A stretch of 45,530 bases of DNA, taken from contig NZ_JAKNRW010000042.1 of NCBI RefSeq assembly GCF_023072615.1, forward strand, positions 1 to 45,530, in the 5' to 3' direction. The notes under the pieces were generated by a model that was not told the DNA's origin, did not search any database, and was given only the letters and a program-made list of their open reading frames with translations. The position numbers were made by a program, and so were the translations under genes. Within the stretch, counting starts at the first letter, position 1. Each line of letters begins with the position of its first letter. Below are positions 17,816 through 24,380 of this stretch, one piece after another. Origin of the DNA: Pseudomonas violetae. GTDB taxonomy: Bacteria > Pseudomonadota > Gammaproteobacteria > Pseudomonadales > Pseudomonadaceae.

Positions 17816-19731
17816 AGTGCTTGTTATTGCTGGTAGGCCTGAGCCTGGGGCTGGGCGCCGAGGCCGCGCCCATGCGTTGGGCGGAAATTCGCGATGGCAG
17901 CCTGTATCTGCAGCCGGATCGCCCCGACACGCTGACCGTGCGCTGGACCCCAGCCTGGCAGGCGCAAGCCAACGAAGAACAGCTGTACCTGGTCGATGGC
18001 CAAGGCAAGCTTGAGGCCGAACGCAAGATCGCACCGAGTGAAACCAGTGGCAGCCAAAGCTGGCCGTTGGCGCCGAGCGCCGCCAGTTATCGTCTGGAAA
18101 TTCCGGGCTACAGTTTCCGCCGCTACACGGTTGAGCACGACGAACGCACGGTGGCGCTGTTTGCCCCGGCCAAGGTGCATTTCAGCGCCGAGCCCCGAGG
18201 CGATGAAGAGTTGTATTTCAAGGTCGTGGCGGGCGAGCACGCCATATTGGCCGGCAAATACCACGGTGGTGTAGGCGCCTTGCAGGCGCAGCGGTTGGGC
18301 GACGGCAAGCAGTTATCGCTGCCCCTCAAACCCTACCGGGCCTATTGGCAGTTCGACAAGATCGAGTTGCCGGTGGCCGTCACCGACCAGGTATGGCGCC
18401 TGCACTTGCGCGGCAGCGGCAAAGTGGCGTTCTGGCTCGATGGTACGGCCAACCTGTTTGCGCAGAACCCGCAGCAACTCAAATCCTTGCGCGAAGACAT
18501 CGGCCAGACCCACCTGACGCTGCACAATGAAGTGATCGGCAAAACCCCGAACCTGGCCGTCGCCATGCCGTACGTGTTGCCACCACCATCGAGCTTCGCC
18601 GTGCTCGACTCGCTCAATGTCAAGGCAGGCACCCATTACAGCCTGGTCGACATCATGGCGACCCGGCCCCATTACGAGGACAAGTTCCGCCAGCTTTACC
18701 AGGACCGCTTTGGTATCACCCAGGACATTACCCTGCTGGCCGGCAGGCAGCGCGTGGCCGATCTACGCGCCGACGCCACCAGCAACGCAGGGCTCGACGC
18801 CTGGCTGGCCGCCACTCGCGCCCTCGGCGGCAAAGGCACGCACTACATCGGATTCGCTGACGAGCCGAACCTCAATTACCGCGACTACGCGAGCTATCAG
18901 GCGATCTTCAACAGCATGGCCCGGCAGGTGCGCAGCGACCCGGCCAACGCCAAAGCCGGTGTGCGCATTGCCATGCCGGCGAGCTCGCGGTTCGTCAATG
19001 GTCCGTTCATTGAAAACGCCAAGGACAAGCGTGGCATTGATTGGGCCCGCCGCCTGCTCGCCGAATCCGGGGACAGCATCGACGCGCTGGCCTGGCACGA
19101 ATGGATGATCCGCGATCTGCTGGCGACCCGGGTCTATCGCGACAGCGTGCGCCGCGCCGCCGAACTCGTCGGGCTGGATGCCCAGGGGCGGCCACGCAAG
19201 GCCTTGTTGCTGGACCAGACCAACATGTCCAGCGGGGGCAGCCTCAGCCCGTACGACCAGGAAACTCACTACGCCTCGCTATGGTGGGCCTCGGTAGCGA
19301 TCAACTCGTCCCAGGATGGCTTGCTCGACATGCTCGGCTGGTTCCAGGCCGCCGATGAACCTGAACATCCCAAAGGCATGCTGCGGGTGCTCGATAACGA
19401 TCGCTTCGAGCTCAAACCGGTGGGATTCGCCCAGCAGTTCATCCAGCAGCATTGGCTGCAAGACGTGATGCGTCTGGAAAACGACGCCTTCGAAGTCGAT
19501 GTGCTAGCCATGGCCAGCGACCTGCAGCGCAGCCTGCTGGGGGTGAACAAAGTCGCGCGCCTGCAACGTGTCAGCCTGGCGGGCGCGGCCTGCCCGCTGA
19601 GCAATGGGTCACTGCGTTACTTCGGCGCGGACAACCGCAGCCGCGACGCACCGTTCAAATGCCAGGACGGCCGCATCAGCTTCGAGCTGCCAGGGGAAAC
19701 CCTGTTCGCCCTGAGCTGGAGGGCCCCATGA
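17812..19731 (+). CDS. Secreted glycoside-hydrolase-like protein (TIM-barrel type, GH39-like)
   Basis: Probably a periplasmic enzyme that trims or breaks the polymer. A Sec signal peptide is clear (MKCLLLLVGLSLGLGAEAA). Residues 20-250 look like beta-sandwich, and from about 260 a TIM-barrel-like region follows. IGFADEPNLNYRDY resembles the acid/base motif of clan GH-A enzymes (Glu351), but the second catalytic glutamate is not obvious: the expected strand reads LLLDQTNMSSG. It could use different residues or be a binding protein. Lyase or hydrolase partners of this kind are common in exopolysaccharide operons. The start is the ATGA overlap at 17812; the long frame upstream lies inside the flippase gene. 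Confidence 0.65.
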   Translation: MKCLLLLVGLSLGLGAEAAPMRWAEIRDGSLYLQPDRPDTLTVRWTPAWQAQANEEQLYLVDGQGKLEAERKIAPSETSGSQSWPLAPSAASYRLEIPGYSFRRYTVEHDERTVALFAPAKVHFSAEPRGDEELYFKVVAGEHAILAGKYHGGVGALQAQRLGDGKQLSLPLKPYRAYWQFDKIELPVAVTDQVWRLHLRGSGKVAFWLDGTANLFAQNPQQLKSLREDIGQTHLTLHNEVIGKTPNLAVAMPYVLPPPSSFAVLDSLNVKAGTHYSLVDIMATRPHYEDKFRQLYQDRFGITQDITLLAGRQRVADLRADATSNAGLDAWLAATRALGGKGTHYIGFADEPNLNYRDYASYQAIFNSMARQVRSDPANAKAGVRIAMPASSRFVNGPFIENAKDKRGIDWARRLLAESGDSIDALAWHEWMIRDLLATRVYRDSVRRAAELVGLDAQGRPRKALLLDQTNMSSGGSLSPYDQETHYASLWWASVAINSSQDGLLDMLGWFQAADEPEHPKGMLRVLDNDRFELKPVGFAQQFIQQHWLQDVMRLENDAFEVDVLAMASDLQRSLLGVNKVARLQRVSLAGAACPLSNGSLRYFGADNRSRDAPFKCQDGRISFELPGETLFALSWRAP

Positions 19732-19817
19732 ACGCCATCGCTGATTGGCGCGCAGACGTCGCGTCGGGCCTTGCATTACTCCACCCACGGTCGCCCCGTC
19801 AGGAGTTAACACCATGA
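19728..19817 (+). CDS. Possible 29-residue reading frame bridging the glycosidase and GNAT genes
   Basis: A frame of 29 codons starts in an ATGA overlap with the glycosidase stop and ends in an ATGA overlap with the GNAT gene start (19814). GGAGGG lies four bases upstream of its ATG. The peptide begins MNAIADWRADVASG and shows no membrane segment or known motif. It may be translated merely to couple the two genes, or be a real small protein, or be chance. ATGA junctions occur by chance fairly often, so evidence is limited to the exact fit at both ends and the good ribosome site. Confidence 0.3.
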   Translation: MNAIADWRADVASGLALLHPRSPRQELTP

Positions 19818-20500
19818 ATGTCTTTAAAAAGCTCAGCAACCACATCAAGCACAAGGGCGTGCGCGCCACTTTCAACAAAGTCTGGAAGCACTACGTATTT
19901 TTCCACGAGGAACTGTTGTGGATGGAGCGTGATCTGGTCAGCCCCGTACCACCGCACAGGCTGCGGCCTTACAAGCCACTGCGCCTGGAAACCATCACCG
20001 CACAGAATGCCGTGGCCTTCAGCAAACACTTCGGAGATCGCGTTGGCACCATGGCCGAACTGGCTAATGAGGGCCACACCGGACACATGTATCTGGACGA
20101 AAGCGACAATGCGGTGGCCTTCATCTGGGGCAGCAAAGGCGACTACCACGACCGTCACTATTACGGCTGCTGGTTCCCGGTGAAACCCGGCGAATTCTTC
20201 GAGTTCGGCGGTGAACAGATCCGCGCCTACTGGGGCACCACACTGTCGGTCGACTTTCAGCTGGACCTGTGGAAGGCCATGGCAAAAAAAGGCTGCAACA
20301 AGGTGGTGGACGTCTGCGAGTCGCACAATATCCCGGCGCTGAAATTGCACATCCGCATGGGCTATCGCGAGCAGGGTCGAATCATGAACGTGTACAGCCT
20401 GTTTGGCCGGCGTTTCTATCGGGAAACCCATTACAGCGGCTCGCGCCTGGATGCCTTGCGCAAGCCGACCCGTGAACCTGTTACAGCATCGGCGACCTGA
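19814..20500 (+). CDS. GNAT-fold acetyltransferase-like protein of unknown substrate (copy 1)
   Basis: A 228-residue protein with the sequence NIPALKLHIRMGYREQG near the C terminus, which matches the acetyl-CoA-binding end of GNAT proteins. The central HYYGCWFPVKPGEFFEFGGE stretch and the N-terminal KVWKHYVFFHEELLWMERDL are nearly identical in the paralogue at 22619, so these define a particular family. I do not recognise a characterised member. In the operon it could acetylate a sugar residue; it has no signal peptide or membrane helix, so it acts in the cytoplasm. The start at 19814 has AGGAG eight bases upstream. The next gene starts four bases after its stop codon. Confidence 0.65.
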   Translation: MNVFKKLSNHIKHKGVRATFNKVWKHYVFFHEELLWMERDLVSPVPPHRLRPYKPLRLETITAQNAVAFSKHFGDRVGTMAELANEGHTGHMYLDESDNAVAFIWGSKGDYHDRHYYGCWFPVKPGEFFEFGGEQIRAYWGTTLSVDFQLDLWKAMAKKGCNKVVDVCESHNIPALKLHIRMGYREQGRIMNVYSLFGRRFYRETHYSGSRLDALRKPTREPVTASAT

Positions 20501-20504
20501 ACCT

Positions 20505-21740
20505 ATGGCGGCACGATTTGAATGGCGTACTTCGCTGTGTGCACCCGACTTCCCGGCAGCGGCTTATGAAGCGCTGCGCCTACGGGTACCGGAGCACACT
20601 CCGTTCAACACACTGGCCTGGATGTGCGCGTCGGAGCAGGCGCTGACCGCCGGGTGCCGCGTGCATGTGTTGCTTGCCTGGCAAGGCGATGAGTTGAAGT
20701 TGTGCCTGCCATTGGTGGCATCGGTGAAGCGTTTCGCCGGGCTGCCCTTGCGGGTGCTGCACCACTTGGGCTATCCCCTGGCCGATCGCCTGGCGCTGCT
20801 TGCCCGTCTGGACCCCGGGGATGTGCGCCAGGCGTTGGCGGAGGTTCGCCGCAAGCTGCCGCATGCCCTGCTGCAATTGAACGAGCTGTGCGTGGCGGCT
20901 GGCGAAGAAAGTACCCTGACCCAATGGACGGCGCACAGCTCTACCGGTGAACGGCGCCTGAGCTGTCGCGTGCCTGTCCACCGGATCAGCGAGGCCGACC
21001 ATCAGGAAGTCTCAGGCGACCCACGCTACAAACTGCGCCGCGCACGTAAACGAATCGCCGCCTGTGGTGCTGAAGTCCGGCGCATCACCCCGGATGCGTC
21101 GACCATGGGGACGTTGTTGCAGGCCATCAGTGAAGTTGAAGCGGTGAGCTGGAAAGGCGACGAAGGGGTGGGGATTTTTGCCGATGAACGCCATCGCCAA
21201 TGGATGGATCGGGCCTTCACCGCCCTCGCCGCCCAGGGACTGGTGCGAGTCGTGGTCCTCGAACTGGAGGGGCGCTGCATTAGCTATCGCCTGGGGTTGC
21301 TCGAACAAGGGCGGCTGTACGATTACAACCTGGCGTTCCTGCCGCAATACGCCGACTTGGGCAGCGGTCGGGTCTTGCTCGAAGAATGGATTCGCTGGGG
21401 GCTTGACGACAACTGGCGCTGGATCGATGCGTCGCGCGTCAGCCTGGAAAATTCCAGTCATCAACTGCACGAACGCATGACCGGGCAACTGGAACACTGG
21501 CGCTGGAGTTTTTATTCCTGGCGACCCAGCGGTATCGCCTTGGGGCTGGCGTTACGGGTCTGGCAGTCGCTCAAACCGAGGTTGCAGCAATGGAAAGCCC
21601 GGCGCGCGGCCAAGGTCGCCAAACCAGCGGCGGCGGAGCCTGTGGTGGCCGCCGAGGCCAAGCCGGCAAAACCTGCCAAGGTCAAAAACAACGCCACACG
21701 GGAGGGCGAACATGCCACGCCAAGTCATAGTCAACGCTGA
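20505..21740 (+). CDS. FemAB/BioF2-like GNAT-type acyltransferase with Ala/Lys/Pro-rich tail
   Basis: A 411-residue protein whose middle (about 170-330) matches FemAB/BioF2-like GNAT domains: DPRYKLRRARKRIAACGAEV, then VVVLELEGRCISYRLGLLEQGRLYDYNLAFLPQYADLGSGRVLLEEWIRWGL. This family is often found in exopolysaccharide clusters (CelD/BcsL-like). It probably transfers an acyl or aminoacyl group to a sugar. The last 60 residues are rich in Ala, Lys and Pro (KVAKPAAAEPVVAAEAKPAK), likely disordered. I start at ATG 20505; the upstream frame runs inside the previous gene. The end overlaps the next gene by 29 bases. Substrate unknown. Confidence 0.72.
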   Translation: MAARFEWRTSLCAPDFPAAAYEALRLRVPEHTPFNTLAWMCASEQALTAGCRVHVLLAWQGDELKLCLPLVASVKRFAGLPLRVLHHLGYPLADRLALLARLDPGDVRQALAEVRRKLPHALLQLNELCVAAGEESTLTQWTAHSSTGERRLSCRVPVHRISEADHQEVSGDPRYKLRRARKRIAACGAEVRRITPDASTMGTLLQAISEVEAVSWKGDEGVGIFADERHRQWMDRAFTALAAQGLVRVVVLELEGRCISYRLGLLEQGRLYDYNLAFLPQYADLGSGRVLLEEWIRWGLDDNWRWIDASRVSLENSSHQLHERMTGQLEHWRWSFYSWRPSGIALGLALRVWQSLKPRLQQWKARRAAKVAKPAAAEPVVAAEAKPAKPAKVKNNATREGEHATPSHSQR

Positions 21741-22503
21741 TGATTTCGGGCTCAGCCCAAACGAAAACGCTGTGATCCTCGGTGCGTTCCAGGCGGGCGT
21801 TATCAGCTCAGCTACGGCCATGGCCAACATGCCGGCCTTCGAGGCCGCGTGCGTTATTGCCCAGCATCCGCTGCTGACCGGGCGCATCGGCCTGCATTTC
21901 AATCTGACCTACGGCCAGCCGTTAAGCCTGGGCATTCTTTCGCGACCCAACTTCTGCGACAACGCCGGGGTGTTCGACCTCAACGTGCCCCGCCATCGCC
22001 TCTGGCTCAGCCGCGAGGATCGCGAGGCGGTGCTGGAGGAGCTTGAAGCGCAATGGCAACGCTGCCTGGACAATGGCGTGCAGCCCAGCCATCTGGATTC
22101 CCATCAGCATGTACACAACATCTGGCCGATCGGTGAGATCGTCGCGCGCTTCGCTGCCCGCCAGGGAGTGCCAGTGCGCCTGGCGCGCAACCTGGGGCAA
22201 AACCTCAGCCTGCCTAAGCGCATGTTCAAGCATTTGCTCAACTCGCGCCTGCAGCAACTGGCCGGTGCCACCGCCGATTACGTGTGCACGCCCATTGACC
22301 TGCGCGACGGGGCAATGCCGACCGACGGTGTGCTGGAAATCGTCGCCCATCCCAACCAGATCGGCACGGATTTCGGCGATGACTATCTGCCCCCTGGCGA
22401 GTCGCTGACGCAGGTGCTAGAGCGGCGCCTGCAAGGTGTACCGCGGGTTTCCTACTCAGCGGTAATTGGCGCGTTGCCCAGCGGTACGGCGGCAATGGAA
22501 TGA
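21712..22503 (+). CDS. ChbG/YdjC-family carbohydrate deacetylase
   Basis: Metal-dependent deacetylase of the family that removes N-acetyl groups from chitobiose-like sugars. The 263-residue protein has NADDFGLS (Asp10, Asp11) at the N terminus, GLHFNLTYG, and HLDSHQHVH (His127, Asp129, His131, His133, His135), all near metal-ligand positions of the family. There is no signal peptide. As the last gene of the exopolysaccharide operon it probably acts on a cytoplasmic or lipid-linked sugar. A second deacetylase from an unrelated family lies six genes upstream of it. GGGAGGG precedes the ATG at 21712. The stop is followed by 115 bases holding the promoter of the next gene. Confidence 0.87.
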   Translation: MPRQVIVNADDFGLSPNENAVILGAFQAGVISSATAMANMPAFEAACVIAQHPLLTGRIGLHFNLTYGQPLSLGILSRPNFCDNAGVFDLNVPRHRLWLSREDREAVLEELEAQWQRCLDNGVQPSHLDSHQHVHNIWPIGEIVARFAARQGVPVRLARNLGQNLSLPKRMFKHLLNSRLQQLAGATADYVCTPIDLRDGAMPTDGVLEIVAHPNQIGTDFGDDYLPPGESLTQVLERRLQGVPRVSYSAVIGALPSGTAAME

Positions 22504-22538
22504 GTTACATAACTTGCAACATATTCAAAGCTGGCGCT

Positions 22539-22569
22539 TTGACATTATTTGTACGGGTTGATCTATACC
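22539..22569 (+). promoter_or_regulatory. Probable promoter of the second GNAT gene, matching the operon promoter
   Basis: TTGACA at 22539-22544 and TATACC at 22564-22569, 19 bases apart, are followed by CAATTTGA. The element at 4403-4433 has the same spacing and the shared string TCTATACCCAWTTTGA. This suggests that the two transcripts are controlled together. Confidence 0.55.
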
Positions 22570-22618
22570 CAATTTGAGCGTCATCCACATGATCCTGGCT
22601 CAGGCTAAAGAGGGCTTT

Positions 22619-23311
22619 ATGAACGTCATTGACAAGCTTCGCTCACGTATCAAACAGAAGGGTCTGGGCCGTACGTTCAAGACATTGTGGGAACGCTATG
22701 TGTTCTTCCATTGGGAGCTGCTATGGATGGAGCGCGACCTGGTCACTCCTGTCGCCCCGCACAAACTGCGCCCTTATTCGGGGTTGCGGATGGTCAGCAT
22801 CACACCGGAGAACGCCAAGGCGTTCGGTAAGCATTTTGGTGATCGCGTAGAGACCATGGCAGAACTCGCCGCCGAAGGTCACACCGGGCAAATGTACCTG
22901 GACGCCAACGACCACGCTGTTGCGTTTATCTGGGGCAGTAAGCGCGACTATCACGATAGTCACTATTACGGCTGCTGGTTTCCGGTCAAGCCTGGAGAGT
23001 TTTTCGAGTTCGGCGGTGAAATGACCCGCGCCTATTTCGGTACCAGCCTGTCGGTTGATGCCCAGATCAACATCTGGAATGCGATGGCTGCCCAGGGCTG
23101 TGACAAGGTGGTGGATGTGTGTGAGACGCACAATATTCCGGCGTTGAAGCTGCACATTCGCATGGGGTATCACGAGCAGGGGCGCGTGACTCACGTTTAC
23201 GGCTTGTTTGGGCGCTGGCGGTTTTTCCGCGAGACGCAGTACACCGGATCGCGCCTGGATCCGCTGCGCAAGCCGGGGCGGCCAGTGGTTGCGGATGCGG
23301 CTCGGGCTTGA
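22619..23311 (+). CDS. GNAT-fold acetyltransferase-like protein of unknown substrate (copy 2)
   Basis: A 230-residue paralogue of the operon gene at 19814, about 70 % identical by eye over the full length. The conserved stretches include YVFFHWELLWMERDLV, FGDRVETMAELAAEGHTG, HYYGCWFPVKPGEFFEFGGE and the GNAT-like end NIPALKLHIRMGYHEQG. It stands alone after the exopolysaccharide operon, under its own promoter. AAAGAGGG lies a few bases before ATG 22619; an upstream in-frame start at 22574 would overlap the promoter just described. The two copies differ most at the termini. Separate but parallel control suggests that dosage or a different acceptor matters. The function is not known. Confidence 0.65.
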   Translation: MNVIDKLRSRIKQKGLGRTFKTLWERYVFFHWELLWMERDLVTPVAPHKLRPYSGLRMVSITPENAKAFGKHFGDRVETMAELAAEGHTGQMYLDANDHAVAFIWGSKRDYHDSHYYGCWFPVKPGEFFEFGGEMTRAYFGTSLSVDAQINIWNAMAAQGCDKVVDVCETHNIPALKLHIRMGYHEQGRVTHVYGLFGRWRFFRETQYTGSRLDPLRKPGRPVVADAARA

Positions 23312-23321
23312 GTCTGTCGCT

Positions 23322-23360
23322 GCGTAGGAGCTGTCGAGTGAAACGAGGGTGCGATCTTTC
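23322..23360. repeat. Copy of a short intergenic repeat (GCGTAGGAGCTGTCGAGTGA type)
   Basis: The stretch reads like one strand of a repeat often seen between Pseudomonas genes (GTAGGAGCTGTCGAGTGAAACGAGG...GCGATCTTT). A related copy in the opposite orientation is at 34849-34889. Confidence 0.5.
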
Positions 23361-23737
23361 AATCTCGTTTCTTTGACCCTGTACATACCCAACCCCGCGG
23401 TAACGGCTCCCATCGGTTCTGCCTTTACAGCGGGTCACTTTCGAAAATCCGGAATGCCGGGCCAGGCGAAAGCAACAAAAGCGCTCTTGCACCACCCATC
23501 TGCACCTCGCCCAAACACGGTGTGCCCTTTCTGCGGCCTTGCTATGGGGGCTCCCGCGCTGCGCTACTTTGATCGTGTATCTCGCCTGAGTTTGTAATGA
23601 GCACCTGTGGGAGCAAAGCTTCCTCACAGGGAGGCACCCTACCCGCAGTTACGGCGCAAACGGATATACCCCACCGCTCTCCAGATCCCCCGCTAATTGA
23701 TATACGCTTGGCCATCCCAAAACAAAAAAGGCCCCCC
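23361..23737. other. Intergenic stretch with degenerate Pseudomonas repeat-like sequence
   Basis: No gene is supported here. From 23390 to 23560 the sequence (ACAGCGGGTCACTTTCGAAA and onward) resembles a degenerate copy of a sequence common between Pseudomonas genes, as far as I recall. A reading frame at 23349-23597 spans it but lacks a ribosome site and family features. A further REP-like palindrome lies at 23605-23630 (CTGTGGGAGCAAAG / CTTCCTCACAG). Confidence 0.4.
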
Positions 23738-24235
23738 ATGCTCGAGACTTCCCTGCAAGACTGCGCCGCGCCAGAAGGCGTCTGCTATGGCTGTGGCGGC
23801 AAAAACCCCCATGGTTTGCACATCAAAAGCTTTTGGCATGAAGACGGCATTCATGTCATGGCCGAGCACTTGCCCGATGCCCGGTACTGCGGCTGGCCCG
23901 ACCTGGTCTACGGCGGGCTGATCGCCATGCTGGTGGACTGCCATTCGAACTGGACAGCCATGGCGTATCACTACCGCGCCGAAAATCGCGGCGCCGAAAG
24001 CCTGCCGCGCATCGACTGCGTCACCGGCAACCTGGGCATCAAGTTCATCAAGCCCACCCCGATGGGTGTCCCGCTGACCCTTCGCGCCACAGTCGAAGGC
24101 GATGTTGGTCGCAAGACCCGGGTGATCTGCGAGGTGTATGCCGCTGGAGTACTGACGGCGGTTGGCGATTCGGTGTTCGTACGGGTCGATACCGGGCAAT
24201 TGGCTGCAGTCGCTCATGGCCGTGAGCATCCATAG
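23738..24235 (+). CDS. PaaI-like hot-dog thioesterase family protein
   Basis: Probably hydrolyses an acyl-CoA or related thioester. The 165-residue protein opens with CYGCGGKNPHGLHIKSFW, a CxxC-containing segment common in this subgroup, then has a hot-dog fold core: YCGWPDLVYGGLIAMLVDCHSNW, FIKPTPMGVPLTLRATVEG and RVICEVYAAGVLTAVGDSVFVRV. The Asp of the VDCHSNW segment fits the place of the catalytic residue in 4HBT enzymes. I start at ATG 23738 (MLETSLQDC); the frame continues upstream to 23597 but without supporting features. The ribosome binding site is weak. A likely terminator follows at 24313. It is not obviously linked to the exopolysaccharide genes. Confidence 0.7.
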   Translation: MLETSLQDCAAPEGVCYGCGGKNPHGLHIKSFWHEDGIHVMAEHLPDARYCGWPDLVYGGLIAMLVDCHSNWTAMAYHYRAENRGAESLPRIDCVTGNLGIKFIKPTPMGVPLTLRATVEGDVGRKTRVICEVYAAGVLTAVGDSVFVRVDTGQLAAVAHGREHP

Positions 24236-24312
24236 TGCGGTGATGCCGGATTGCACTGAAAAAAATCGGCGCTGGCGCCCGGCTGCGAGATGGAATTGCG
24301 ACGCAGTGTTTC

Positions 24313-24339
24313 AACCCGACTGGTAGTCAGCGGGTTTTT
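24313..24339 (+). terminator. Probable rho-independent terminator
   Basis: AACCCG and CGGGTT arms enclose an inner CTG/CAG pair and a short loop, and T residues follow. It lies about 80 bases after the thioesterase stop and before the diguanylate cyclase gene. Confidence 0.6.
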
Positions 24340-24380
24340 ACGCATACCATGCGGGCACTTCAAACCTGCAGAGATCCACC

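Noticed and set aside
4487..22503. Identification as alginate, Psl, Pel or cellulose locus
   Set aside because: Ugd has the GFGGSCFPKD motif rather than that of AlgD, and the hallmark synthase genes of those loci are missing.
23349..23597. 82-codon frame in the intergenic region
   Set aside because: It lies over degenerate repeat-like sequence without a ribosome site.
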